Assembly: GCA_028753945.1 (NCBI GenBank) | Contig: JAPNXP010000013.1 | Coordinates: forward strand, 4,341,501-4,405,500 | DNA: 64,000 nucleotides | DNA from: Hexactinellida sp. DTS-2022 | Lineage: Eukaryota > Porifera > Hexactinellida | Reading direction: 5' to 3' | Shown here: piece by piece, positions 32,242-42,952 of the stretch | How positions within the stretch are numbered: position 1 is the stretch's first letter | Layout of the letters: each line of letters starts with the position of its first letter | The notes under the pieces: model-generated | Databases searched by the model: none | What the model saw: the letters and a program-made list of their open reading frames with translations, nothing else | What the model was told of the DNA's origin: nothing | Program-made: the position numbers and the translations under genes

Positions 32242-33724
32242 TTCCGCCAAGTCATCAACGCCTTAAGGTGACAAGAACCGTTTGTTAATTAGTCCGAGTC
32301 AAAAGGAACGGTAGATAAATTTGAAGTTTGTTTCTATCATAAACCATCTTGAGTTTACTGCCATTCATTCATTATGTATTGATAATAAATTATATTATTA
32401 GTTATTTATTTTAGCAATGTTATCCACGGTGATTTGAGTAAAGTCAATAAATTCCTTATATTATTAGATTTTATTTAATCCATTGTTTAGTAATACTACA
32501 ATTAAATAGAAGCCAGCTGGAATTTATAAGTTGAATCAATATAATTATCGCGAGTTGAATCAATAGAGTAAGATTTAACAAGTTAAATCAATATAATTGC
32601 TACAAGTTGAAACAATAGAATTAGATTTAACAGTTTACTGAAATTGAAGTGTGAGTAAACAAAATAAATTTTCAACTCAATTGTGGCACAAACTAAGCCC
32701 AATTTGAAAATTCGTGCACAGTGAAAAGGTGTAGAATTTAGTTCTCTATCCAAATACCTATGTAAATTTTATGAAGCTCACTATTTATTATTTAATGTTA
32801 TGAAATATATTTAGATTAAATAGGTGTTAAGAAATTTTGAACGGAAATCGTAACCCCAGGTGCAAATTAGACGGTCACTCCGCACCAGTGTTCCCTTTAA
32901 TTTTCGGGGTGCAGGACTTTTTAGCAAAAATTCCGGGACTGCAAACAGTTCCAGTGGATAATTTCGGGGCCAGGATTTTCATCTAGGGGGAGGGGGGCAT
33001 AGAAAATTGCCAGGGGGGGAAAACATTCTATTGGTGTTAGATCTAGCAATTCACGTTACCAAAAACTAGGCGATGAGATGAACTTTTCAAGTTTAATGTT
33101 CTCAAAAGTATGAAACGTAGCCTAAAATACATTAACAAGAATCTTGCAATCCCAACAAATACTACAGGAAAAAAATACAAGCTTCATATAAAGACAGTTA
33201 AAAGTCAATTTTGACAGGGTAACAGGTAACAGGTCTAAATTATTAGGTGTATTGGGTTTGTAAAACAGATGATCAGAACTTAGAACCAAAATTACCAAAA
33301 TAACTAAGAATAACCTATAGCCGCAACTAGATGAGTAACATGTCAACCGTACAGGGATTTTCTTCGTTCCTAAGTGATTATAAGATTTACGTATGTAGCA
33401 CTTAATAAGAATAAATAATATGATCGTGAATCTTATACAATGCTTCGGTTAGTGTAATTCGTTTCAGTATAAGTGTAGATTTACATTTTAGACGAGGGAG
33501 CGGAGCGCGAGCGATCGAGATAAATATTTGGGGTGTCCAGGGATCTTGGCCAATGTACAGGGGAAATAGGAGACTCGTAAGGTATATGACTCAATTTTTT
33601 GGAAAGTTTGAACTCGTTAAATTGAATTCAATGGATTAGACTCATTAGAGCAATAAAATAGTTACAAAATGTTTACTTGGGGGGGGGCACTTACTCCCTA
33701 TGCACTACCCGTAATGACTTCCCT

Positions 33725-34190
33725 GCACCGCGACTGATCGGTTGTACGCCCCTCAAGTTACTGACCGCTATGCGGCCTTACTTATCGCTCATCCTCCATT
33801 GGAAATTGGAGAAAGCCACCATTGGAGGATGTTATATACATCCCTTTCTACCAATTTCTAAAGTTTTAACTTGTTTACCTAAAATAACTGTTGAAAGCTA
33901 GCTTCTAGGTTGATTTTGAATTTTTATCAATTTGTTTACTTATTTGTGTAAACAACAACAACAAATATTAATATTATAAAATAATAAATGCGAGATTCGA
34001 AATCAGTATACTTGTTTACCTGTTATAACATTTTGGAAGTTAGTTTTTATCTCAACTATATACGTACCGGTAAATGCTTTTTCTATTCCCCCATCACTTT
34101 AATACATTCCGGGCAAACTTACAAACAAAAAAATTAAACAAACACACAACCATCGAGTTTTAGTAATATTGATTTTGAGAAGAAGCAATA
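33725..34190 (+). repeat. Family-1 composite repeat (hairpin head, CAATCGAG tail)
   Basis: Head with ACCTCAAGTTA-like and GACCGCTATGCGGCCTTAC, middle GGTTGATTTTGAATTTTTAT and TTTGTGTAAACAACAACAAC, and tail CACTTTAATACATTCCGGGC then CACACAACCATCGAGTTTTA. Parallel copies: 39158-39650, 44413-45016, 56027-56587 and 58085-58873. Confidence 0.65.
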
Positions 34191-34324
34191 TTTCTATCAA
34201 ATTAGTGGCCTTAATGCCCTCTAATTTTCGGGGTACTTGATCAAACACGACTGTTTTCGGGGGGTCTAGGGAAAAAAATGCCAATTTTTTCGGGGGATCC
34301 CCCGAAAAAACCCTTAGAGGGAAT

Positions 34325-34955
34325 GTCACGAAAAAATTGGTCCGGGCCAAAAATGGTCCGGGACCAATTTTGGCCTGCCATAAATGGTCCTAGCTTGCTA
34401 AAATAGGTCTGGCCTAAACTTTTGCTAGATCGCACTAAAGTTGCTATAACAGACCTCCCACTAGTGCGAAATTGTATAGGACGATCAATTATTAAATTGA
34501 AAATGTATCTTTTTATAATTGTCTACTATGGTTCAGGGGAAAAGGAGTCCCTTGTAAGTATGTATGAAGGCATGAATAATAGTGAAAAGAAATTGGTTTT
34601 GTAATTGTGATATATGGAGACATGGAGTTACGGTGTAAAGAATCAACTTTGTAATTGTGTATTATTGACTTTGTGAAAACATTTGCATCTCTATGTATTC
34701 TTGTATTGATGAATGATAAAAAGCTCTATAATTATTGTCTTGGAATGGCTGCCAAAAACTGGTCCGGCGGGGACCACCTTTGGCCAATGGGGACCGCCTT
34801 TGGCGACCAAAACTGGTCCGGCCGGACCATTTTTGGCGACCAAAGCTAGTCCGACCGGACCATTTATGGCCGGCCAAAATTGGTCCCGGACCAGTTTTGG
34901 TAGTCAAAAGTGGTCCGGCCGGACCACTTTTTACCCGGACCAATTTTGGCGTGAC
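34325..34955. repeat. Arrays of palindromic TGGTCCGG / CCGGACCA motifs
   Basis: At 34335-34415 and 34755-34950 the sequence alternates between TGGTCCGGCCGGACCA, TTTTGGCGACCAAA and TTTTGGCCTGCCA variants, forming many nested palindromes. They lie next to the right end of the hAT element, where subterminal transposase-binding repeats are expected (inference). Confidence 0.7.
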
Positions 34956-35039
34956 AGGAACACTGCTCCGCACCTACATGCCAAGTTTTAGCCCTTAATG
35001 TATAAAGGTGAGGGCAGGGTACCGTCTACGGAGAAATAA

Positions 35040-35205
35040 TAAAAATAATAAAGGCAGTGATTCCAATACTGGGCCACTATACCATAGTATAGTCGGCACA
35101 GTAAAAATAAAGGCAGTGATTCCAATACTGGGCCACTATACTATAGTATAGTCGGCACAGTAATAAAGGCAGTAAGATTAGAACTGTGTCCGCACAGTAA
35201 AAAAG
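35040..35205 (+). repeat. Tandem tail units with the 18-bp palindrome
   Basis: AATAAAGGCAGTGATTCCAA, TACTGGGCCACTATAC, ACTATACTATAGTATAGT and CGGCACAGTAAAAAT, repeated twice with a third shortened, more divergent unit (35163-35205). Directly follows unit R2, as the copy at 13551 follows the duplicated block there. Confidence 0.8.
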
Positions 35206-35488
35206 ATCTAAGATTGTTAAGAGAACTAATATTTGCGAGAATCTCACCCAGTATACATCTGATCTGCTTACATTTGTTGCAGTATTACATTTCCTGGGGT
35301 AAGTAAGACTAGATTTACTAATTTTTCCCCAATCATGGGTGAATAATAAAGGATGTTAACAAACCAAAAACATAATTGTTTATCAAATCACATTAAATCA
35401 TTCAGAACTTTACTAGAAGACTAGATACATCATTTTCAATGATACCAATGAGATCCTAGCTATCAATAACCTATATGTCAATAATACT
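35206..35488. other. No gene seen
   Basis: AT-rich flank between the tail repeats and the gag/protease fossil. Confidence 0.35.
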
Positions 35489-36319
35489 TCATGATTGGCT
35501 ATCTGCTACTAAAATGCCTATTTCCCCTAAATTGTCATTCTCGTCCACTGTGTAATCTAAACCGAGGTCATATATCGTAGTACTGTCAATTACACTTGGT
35601 CTGGCGCCAGTATCGAGCATTGCCAGCACCGTACCTTGGCCCAATCGTATTCGAATGCTGACGGCATCCTCTCCTGGCCCTACTACAAGAACGGGACCAC
35701 TATATCCGTCTCGCCGCCTCCATCCCTATTGTCGCTTCCCCCACGTACCTCTTGCTTTAGAACACTCCCATGGTTTATGTCCTTGTCGGCCGCATATTCC
35801 GCAAGGTCGTTTGGGGCAGTACTTGTACCCGTGTCCGAACTCGTTACTTACGTAACAGCCGCTACCCCGTCTTTGTTGGGAAACGTATGTATTCCTTTGA
35901 CGCGCGGGTACTTTCTCTACAATGTGTACCTTTTCTGGGCTCGAGCCTTCCAACTCAGCTTGGTCCTCCGATGCTGGAGTATGCGATTGTATCCTGGCCA
36001 CTTTCTCTTGTCCTCAGTCGCGGTAACCTTGTGTTAGCGACAGCCCTTTCGCTAGAAAAAGATATCTGATCTTGACTGCAAATAGTGCTCCGTCTCCTTT
36101 GGGAAAATCGTCTTTCGCGTTGATCCAGTCTTTGGCCTGCTGCCTGATCTCCATGGGAAGTTGACTGACCATGATTGTGCAAATTTGCCTAGTATTTAAA
36201 CCAGCTCTAAATCCTTCGTCCAAATATCTAGCAATAAAATCATAGGCTTGTTCTCCGACGGGCCAAACTAATTGACGAAATCTTCCTGTAGCTTCAAATA
36301 TATCAACGGGGGGGTCCAA
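35489..36319 (-). pseudogene. LTR-retrotransposon gag and aspartic protease fossil
   Basis: One minus-strand frame gives a capsid-like part (FRQLVWPVGEQAYDFIARYL; MVSQLPMEIRQQAKDWINA), a TGA at 36014-36016, a CCHC zinc knuckle (CGICGRQGHKPWEC), a TAG at 35726-35728, and then a retropepsin-like segment with the catalytic DTG (VLAMLDTGARPSVIDSTTI), ending at 35489. All lie in the same frame, separated only by the two stops; a C-run near 36310 may hide a frameshift at the start. No reverse transcriptase or LTR was found, so this is a truncated copy, probably Ty3-like. Confidence 0.75.
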
Positions 36320-36329
36320 TCGTTCTTTT

Positions 36330-36830
36330 CAATATAATTATTACAAGTTGAAACAATGGAAATAGATTTAACAGACTTGTACGCAAACTGATGTGTGAGT
36401 AAGCAAATAAAGTTTACACGCCATTTATGGCAAGAACTAAACCCAATATGAAAATGTGTATAAACCCATCAGACGTAGAATTCTATGGTGAATCCAAAGG
36501 TCAAATAAAAAATGGGATTAGTAAAAGTCTTTGACTTATGGACCAGACAAAATTCTAAAGGTATTAAAAATGTGTCCAAAATTTCTTAATCAAAAATCGT
36601 GATCCCAGGTGCACATCTATAATCCATGAGACACCCATCCTTAGAATTCGGGCTCTTAGTTTATAAAACTCTGTTCTGTGGAGAGGACACGGACCAATAA
36701 TATTAAAATCCAAAATTGCAGCCTGTGCCGACGCATTTCCCTTTGGAGACACTTCATTTGGTTGTTGGGTAACTAGTAGTGCTTCCAAAGGGCACTACTT
36801 TTGCACAGGCTGTAATTTCATCATCACTAT
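36330..36830 (+). repeat. Repeat unit R3 with terminal hairpin miniature
   Basis: Diverged relative of R1/R2 (TACAAGTTGAAACAATGG, AAAATCGTGATCCCAGGTGC, GGACACGG) ending in the hairpin AAAATCCAAAATTGCAGCCT...AGGCTGTAATTT (36705-36825). Confidence 0.6.
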
Positions 36831-37895
36831 AAGGTGTTAAACCATTTCAGAATGGTGTATCTGTATGAAATGTCTCTTAATGTTTCGGAGGTTTCCTTTT
36901 AGGCTTTAGCCCACTTTATTTGAGAGAGATTCTAGTTTTCGCATGAATATAATAGATGATGAGTCAGCATTGAATATGTGGGTGGTGAGTCAACCAAATT
37001 TTGTATGTCACTTAGGGGCTACCCAACCACCCTGAATAAGGAATTTTTAAGAAAAATATTCATATCTTCCCTCCCTAAAGGTGACAAAAAACTTTAGCCT
37101 ATTTAGCCAATTAAATTCGAGGGTTTTCCAGTATGGATTAGCAGCTAGCATTCAATTAGTATAAAAGGATTTTAGTGCCTCTATCAAATGTTAAGTGTGC
37201 ATTATAGAATGCCATCTGAGACTGTGATTTAATTGGTCGAGAGGAAGTTCATTCATCCAATCAGTTATTTGTGTTCCGTGTGTCTACCGGACTCTACCCA
37301 TACATTTCTAACTGCTAATCTGTCTATTTGATTTCCCAACTGGTCCAAGTAGTTGTATTCATAGTTCCTTAATGATCGTTCATTTTTAATATTTGGATTC
37401 GGTATATTACAGACGGACAAGCTTATCTATAATTATATTTGTTTAAATTAGTATCAATATTCCTGCGCGTTGTGGGTGCTAAATGTTATTATGTGATTTC
37501 CCATTATATAATCAACCTGTGTATGAGGCCTTCAAACGCGAAAACGTTACCAATGTGACAGGCCGTACTTTTTATTACAAAATGGCAAAAACGTGACTAA
37601 GAGAGAGGGGATGCATAATTTTCGGTAATTTTTCGTTACATTTCACAATATTTAAATACAACCGACAAAACATTGGAAAATTATTTGCATTTTATACAAG
37701 CGAGGGCCGCAGGCCCGAGTGCAAGTTGTAAGGACGCGCGTAGCGCTTGGGAGCAGATTAGTGTTGTAAATCCCAAAGCTCTGCCATAAAGTAAATATAC
37801 TAATATTAATGCATTATACATATACATGTGTGACGTGTCTATGCATTATACATATACATGTGTCTAGTAATTCTCATAAAGTTAAATTACCCGTC
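36831..37895. other. No gene; repeat debris
   Basis: Holds an RTE-like 3' block at 36985-37075 (AAATTTTGTATGTCACTTAG, GGGCTACCCAACCACCCTGA) matching 17855-17955 in inverse, and a GC-rich hairpin GAGGGCCGCAGGCCCGAG with GACGCGCGTAGCGC near 37702-37750. ATTATACATATACATGTGT is duplicated at 37812-37862. Confidence 0.45.
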
Positions 37896-38048
37896 CTATT
37901 GTTTTTGTTTCTTTAGCAAATGATAGATTTTGCTTTTTACTTTCATTTCTCCTAATCCCATTTCTGCTCCTATTCTAGAATAATCCATCCCATACTTTCG
38001 GTGGAGTTGTAATACTATTTCTTCTTCCTTGTCTGTCCAACGTCTCTT
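37896..38048 (-). CDS. SANT/Myb-like terminal exon
   Basis: After a TTTAAATAG acceptor the frame reads KRRWTDKEEEIVLQLHRKYG, MDYSRIGAEMGLGEMKVKSK and IYHLLKKQKQ before a stop: 50 residues. The spaced W and the helix pattern (WT..EEE..LQLHRKYG..YSRIGAEM) fit one Myb/SANT DNA-binding repeat, although the third aromatic is replaced. No upstream exon was found to the right; it could be the last exon of a host gene or the Myb-like ORF of a Harbinger-type element. Confidence 0.5.
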   Translation of the reverse strand, partial: KRRWTDKEEEIVLQLHRKYGMDYSRIGAEMGLGEMKVKSKIYHLLKKQKQ

Positions 38049-38089
38049 CTATTTAAAACTCATAAACTAAATTGTGATGACTTGTTTGT

Positions 38090-38620
38090 TAGTTTTTACT
38101 TTGCCGACTACTGTGTAGTGGGCCAGTACAGAAATTACTACCTTGGTTAGTTAGTTAGTTAGTGAGTTTGTTTTACTTATCCTCTATACAGAGAAGAATT
38201 TGAACGATTCCAAGCTCGAATTCTTCGGACAGGTGTTTCATGGATACAGATGTGGCCCTGGGGTCACGATTTCTGAGAAAAATATTTTAAGACATACTTT
38301 GACAATTTGTAAAATATTTCTGTGCCATATCTCAAAATATGTTATGCTAAATACACATTTTTTATGCATTTTTGGAATCACAATAAAATTCTGCGTCTAT
38401 TAGCAGTTCGCGATTTTTCAATTTGGGCTTAGTTTCTGCCACAATTGAGGTGTAAATTTCCTTGGTATACTAACACTTCAGATTCAATGAAACTGTTAAA
38501 TCTGATTCCATTGTTTCAACTTGTAATACGTAATTATATTGATTCAACTTGTTAAATCTTGCTATATAGTTTCAACTTGTTATAATTATATTGATTCTAT
38601 GGTGAAATGCATTATGCTCA
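38090..38620 (-). repeat. Inverted copy of the R unit with its palindromic tail
   Basis: Reading the minus strand, blocks ATATAATTACGTATTACAAG, TTGTGGCAGAAACTAAGCCC, AAATCGTGACCCCAGGGCC and then CTGTACTGGGCCACTACAC and CGGCAAAGTAAAAAC appear in the same order as in R2 plus its tail. Confidence 0.6.
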
Positions 38621-38859
38621 TTTTGTATTAGTGGATTTACCAACAATGGATAAATACCTTCTTAATTCAAACTAAGAATGTAAATTACTTTTACATTAAG
38701 TGTACATAGAGAGTGTTTACATCATTATTGATAACATCAGAATGTTAACTAAATATAGAAATGTTATATATCTCGGAGATGGTAGACAATAGAAAGAGAA
38801 AAACTTGGCAAGTTCGAAAAAATATTGCATATTTTAGAATAAAAATATTTTTCGAATTT

Positions 38860-39157
38860 TTTGCATTGTCATGATGACGTAATAATTAGACAATGAGTAA
38901 GCATATTTGTGATTTCAGGTTGTCTATTGTAGACACTATTAATATACATAATGTATTACATTTTCACGTTTCTACCTCTCATAGTGTTATGAGCAATTAG
39001 GTCGATTTTCACACTTTCAAAAATGTGACAATGACGTCATAATTCTATGGTAGGTGTGAATTTTCCGAGCCAGACCCAAAATACCACTGCATGCCAAAAA
39101 TCAGCCCTGTGGGTATTGTAGTTTCTTCAATCAATTCTGTACATACAAACATTTATA
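38860..39157 (+). repeat. Second copy of the 3660-4070 repeat
   Basis: Shares ATGAGTAAGCATAT, GTGACAATGACGTCATAA, ATGCCAAAAATCA and TTCTTCAATCAAT with 3660-4070. Ends in ACATACAAACATTTATATAT and abuts a family-1 repeat. Confidence 0.55.
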
Positions 39158-39650
39158 TATACGAGCCCTTCGGTCTCGGTCGCTTTGCGACAGATCGGTG
39201 CTACGCACCTCAAGTTAACGGCCTTACTCCTCACCCTTTCTGCCATGGAAAAGGGACGTTATATAGATCCCTATATAAGATTTCAATTTTTTTAACTTGT
39301 TTTTCAAATTTATAAATTTATAAACGCGAAATTCGTGTTCAGCATACTTGTTTACTTATAATACCCGTTGAGAGCAAACTTCTAGGTTGATTTTGAATTT
39401 TCATTAATTTGTTTACTTATTTGTGTCAACAACAACAATAAATATTCATATTAGAAATTTATAAATGCGAAATTCGTGTTCAGCATACTTGTTTACCTAT
39501 TATAACATTTGTTACCAATTATAACATTTGACAGTTAGTTTATATCTCATATATTAATGCGGTTTCTATCCCCCGTCACTTTAATACAATCCGGACAAAC
39601 AAACACACACACACACACACAACAATCGAGATTTAATAATATAGATACGC
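39158..39650 (+). repeat. Family-1 composite repeat
   Basis: Head GAGCCCTTCGGTCTCGGTCG, three hairpins (GTCGCTTTGCGAC, GGTGCTACGCACC, then a degenerate third), two internal units of AAATTCGTGTTCAGCATACT / TTGTGTCAACAACAACAATA, and tail CACTTTAATACAATCCGGAC, (AC)n, ACAATCGAGATTTAATAATA. Confidence 0.7.
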
Positions 39651-39664
39651 ACAGACTAATTGCG

Positions 39665-39845
39665 TTTTAATAGTATAGATAGACGAGCGCGCTACGCTTA
39701 CTCGGTCGTTTCACGACTGTAGCACCTACACATCAACCGCTTCGCGGTTGACGAAGTGCCGAGTACAACGCATAACAACCGCGAAGCGGTTGTTGTGTGG
39801 GTGTTACACGTTTCGAAGCGACCGAGTTAGCGTAGCTCGTACATA
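39665..39845. repeat. Long GC-rich inverted repeat built from hairpins
   Basis: Left arm GAGCGCGCTACGCTTACTCG, ...CACATCAACCGCTTCGCGG; right arm CCGCGAAGCGGTTGTTGTGT, ...CGACCGAGTTAGCGTAGCTC. The arms are about 80 bases and each contains smaller palindromes such as CCGCTTCGCGG. Confidence 0.75.
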
Positions 39846-40263
39846 TATATATACATACCCAGAGGCGCCGAACTTTTTAAAAAGTCCCAAAAGTAAGGGG
39901 GGGCTCGAAACTTATAAACTAACTTTACATATCTCCCAAGTTTGAGTTGCGGGTTAGCATGCACCCCCCTCCCCTCGACACCGACCTCACTAAATAATAC
40001 ACTAATGCTATTTATATTTCCAATTAAACAGGATAAATGTAGCATTATGTGGTAATAATTGGAAAATAGAGAGCTTAAGCCATTAAGAATTGCTACATTA
40101 ACTAAGAATTGCTACATTAACTATGAGTTATGCGGATGTTTCGCTCACCCTCTCGGGTCAGCGGGTCATTTGGGGGCTATGCTCTATAGAAGTTTTGACA
40201 ACAAAATTGTATAATCGTTGCTAAAAATAAGTAATTCGGTTGCTAAAAATAAGCAATTCGGAC

Positions 40264-40363
40264 TAACAAACAAACAAACAAACAAACAAACAAACAAACA
40301 AACAAACAAACAAACACACAAACACACACACAACAATTGAGCTTCTATATATATAAAGTTGTT

Positions 40364-40442
<79 letters not shown>

Positions 40443-40510
40443 TTGTCCTCACATCTCCTCTGAGAGTTCTCAACAGATCTGAACCAAATTTTGAAAGGTC
40501 ACTTAGGGGC
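40264..40510. repeat. Two retroelement tails joined tail to tail, with long microsatellites
   Basis: (CAAA)n then (AC)n and CAACAATTGAGCTTCTATAT form a family-1-type tail. They meet ATATATATAAAGTTGTTTATG, (GT)n and CCTCACATCTCCTCTGAGAG, the inverse of the RTE-like tail at 17960-18045. The (GT)n tract is about 70 bases. Confidence 0.7.
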
Positions 40511-41077
40511 TGTTGTTATAAGTTTCTCAACAACTTATTTGTACAAAATGCAAATCATGTTCATTGCGAACTGTGTGACAGTATTTTTATTTATGCTTCC
40601 GAGTCCTCTAGAAATGTATTCTGGGCAATGAACCTATGTCCAGGGAGTTCTTGACGTGCCGTGCGTCCATGGGTTGTCTGGATTAATAAGTACGGTAGGT
40701 ATTGTAAATAAATAGTTATTTAAACAAAATTGTGGGGCTTACACCCTAGTACCCTACGGCTATGAATAAACATGTTTGTTATTTTTGTACAATTAAACTG
40801 TTGAGAATTAATCCCTATACGCCTGAAAATACGGGCGAATCTCTTGGACTGCTCTAGGATCCCTGGACGGTTGCGCTGGGGTTAATTAATTAAAGAGAAT
40901 GAATAGCATGATCTGATTAATTTTAATGGAAATTTCGATGCAGTTTAAATGTCGAAAATCATTATTGAGTACGTAGGAGATTATGAATGAGCAAAAAAAT
41001 GTACATGTGCAGTGTTAGTTGTATTGAAAATATGTCTGTATATAGCACCGAAGATTTATAGTGTATTTTATGGAGTA

Positions 41078-41261
41078 GAGTGCAACCTCGATTATCCGCA
41101 CTTCTTGGGACCACTCAAATGAGTCCGGATAATTTACAGTTCCGAAAATCAAAGTCCGGAAAATCGAGGTTGCACTGTAGTACATAACAGTTGGGACCAA
41201 CATAAGTGTCCGGAAATCGAAGAGTCCGAAAATCAAAGTCCTGATAATCGAGGTTGCACTG
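41078..41261. mobile_element. pogo-like miniature, CGATTATCCG family
   Basis: Ends GAGTGCAACCTCGATTATCC and GATAATCGAGGTTGCACTG, bordered by TA. Internal short copies of AAATCGAGGTTGCACTG (41160-41178) suggest a partial dimer. Confidence 0.75.
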
Positions 41262-42269
41262 TATACTGGGAAAAATTCAAATGGGCCCCTAGGATACGAA
41301 AAATTGGTAGTTTGTCTATAGAATATCGACATAATGCAAGGCCTGAATAAGGTAGGCCTTGGGAACCATCTAGTTCAGGGTTTGGCCAAATACATTCAAA
41401 TGGATTTAAATAAAATACAATACTTTCATTAACATATGAAAAGTAATTAATACATAAAAATACATTTCAAATGTATTTAAATGCAATACAAATATTTCCT
41501 ATGCACAAACCGGACGAAATTATTCATACACGCAAAATTTTACATTGAAATTAGTACGTACTGCCTGATTAGGTTTATTTATAAAGAGTGATGCATTCAA
41601 ACTAAACGACATAATGCAATTTTGATTCCAAATTCGTATTCTATGCATATAATTTACCCATTGGAGAAGCTCTCAACTATATTACCTATTGATTAGGTAA
41701 AAATTATCACCTAATGCCCACATGTACCGTTTTTCCATAATTGCCAACATGGTACAAGATGGGCATAAGTGGCATATGGTAACACTGGATGATTATTTTC
41801 TACCTAATCGATGGGTAATAGAGTTGAACGCTTCTACAATGGCTAATTCGAAGCTTAGAATATTAAACTTGAATCCTAAAGCAATGATGTGATGTATTTT
41901 GAATACAACATCCTGCAATATTAGACCTACTAAAGTACTATTTTCATGTAAAATTTTGGGTGTAGGAATACTTCTGTCTGGGTAGTATATATATGCATAT
42001 CTAATATATTTGCACGAAAACCTGGTTCAAATTTCCATTTATTATAAACAGAGTAAATATTATTAATGAAACTCACATCCATGTGCTTTCTCATAACTTC
42101 CTAAAAGGAAAGATTAATCAAATACCTTAATTCAAAAAATCTCAATGGGGACTAAGCCTCAGAAACTGCAACAATGACGGATTCAGGGAGTTTTCAGGAG
42201 TGCAATACTCCTTAATTTTCTATGAACTTTGATAAAGTACAATTAACTCTGTCTTATTAGTGTGCAGCT
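41262..42269. other. No gene seen
   Basis: At 41376 a hAT-like left end CAGGGTTTGGCCAAATACA with AAATACATTTCAAATGTATT repeats is present, but no right end was found. At 41680-41830 an inverted block (CTATTACCTATTGATTAGGT...ACCTAATCGATGGGTAATAG) forms a foldback of about 140 bases. Confidence 0.4.
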
Positions 42270-42515
42270 CAGTGCTCGACAAATTAGGTAAAATTCTTTC
42301 CTAAGCCACCAAATTTTGCCTTTAGTGGCTTTACTAATCCACCATAAATTTTGGATTATTTTACTCTCTGTTGGTTATATTTTTCGCTGAATTATTTGTT
42401 ATCAATATTAGTATTGTTGTACGGGATCAAAAGTTTGTTAAGCCATTAGTGGTTTGTTAAACTGACCGTTGTCAATTCTTTAGCCACCACCAAAAATTCA
42501 TTTTGTCGAGCACTG
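42270..42515. mobile_element. hAT-like miniature
   Basis: Ends CAGTGCTCGACAAATT and ATTTTGTCGAGCACTG; target duplication GTGCAGCT / GTGCACCT, one mismatch. Confidence 0.85.
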
Positions 42516-42695
42516 GTGCACCTGTGTCAAATGCTATAATTACCTTCCATTAGTGACAACAGGCCCAAATACTACTATTTTAATTAAATGATTATTTATA
42601 CTCAAAGAATAGCAATAACATTATACTGCTAGCACTTGCACTAGGACTTTATAGCACTCTATTTTTCTGGCTTTCAGGGACTTTGCTCCTGGACC

Positions 42696-42944
42696 CAGGA
42701 ATGGTAAAATAATGATTTTTTTTAATAAAATCAAAATCAAAATCAATTGATTTAAAGTTGATTTTTACTAATGGAAAATGGTGATACCTATTGCAATCGT
42801 AGTTATTTATACGTAATATTACAAAGTATACTTACTGCGAAATTCGCAATTGAATACTTATTATATAATTTGAGTTATGTTCATTCAAATCAATGATTTT
42901 AATTTCGAAAAAAAATCAAATAAATAATAAATTTTCCTAGCCTG
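42696..42944. mobile_element. hAT-like miniature
   Basis: Bounded by perfect 8-bp duplication CCTGGACC (42688-42695, 42945-42952). Ends CAGGAATGGTAAAATAAT and ATTTTCCTAGCCTG. Internally rich in AATCAAAATCAAAATC and its complement. Confidence 0.8.
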
Positions 42945-42952
42945 CCTGGACC

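Larger units (their letters stand above)
32886..34965. mobile_element. hAT-like element, 2.08 kb, non-coding
   Basis: Ends CAGTGTTCCC and GGAACACTG with perfect 8-bp duplication CTCCGCAC (32878-32885, 34966-34973). No transposase ORF is seen. It carries another retroelement-type repeat (33725-34190), a small TTCGGGG-rich block (34205-34330) and subterminal TGGTCCGG arrays. Confidence 0.85.
32595..35035 (+). repeat. Repeat unit R2, split by a 2.1-kb hAT element
   Basis: Homologous to 31785-32112. It breaks at GGTCACTCCGCAC (32885) and resumes with CTCCGCACCTACATGCC (34966). Preceded (32520-32640) by a minisatellite of AAGTTGAATCAATATAATT-type units. Confidence 0.7.

Noticed and set aside
31785..35035. 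R1 and R2 as LTRs of one retrotransposon
   Set aside because: They are direct repeats of similar length, but there is no TG..CA edge, primer-binding site or coding region between them; a non-LTR-type 3' unit fits better.
40337..40654. 105-codon frame with a Cys-Val run
   Set aside because: Produced by the (GT)n microsatellite.
41376..42000. hAT element starting CAGGGTTTGGCC
   Set aside because: Only the left end is visible; no right terminus or 8-bp duplication.
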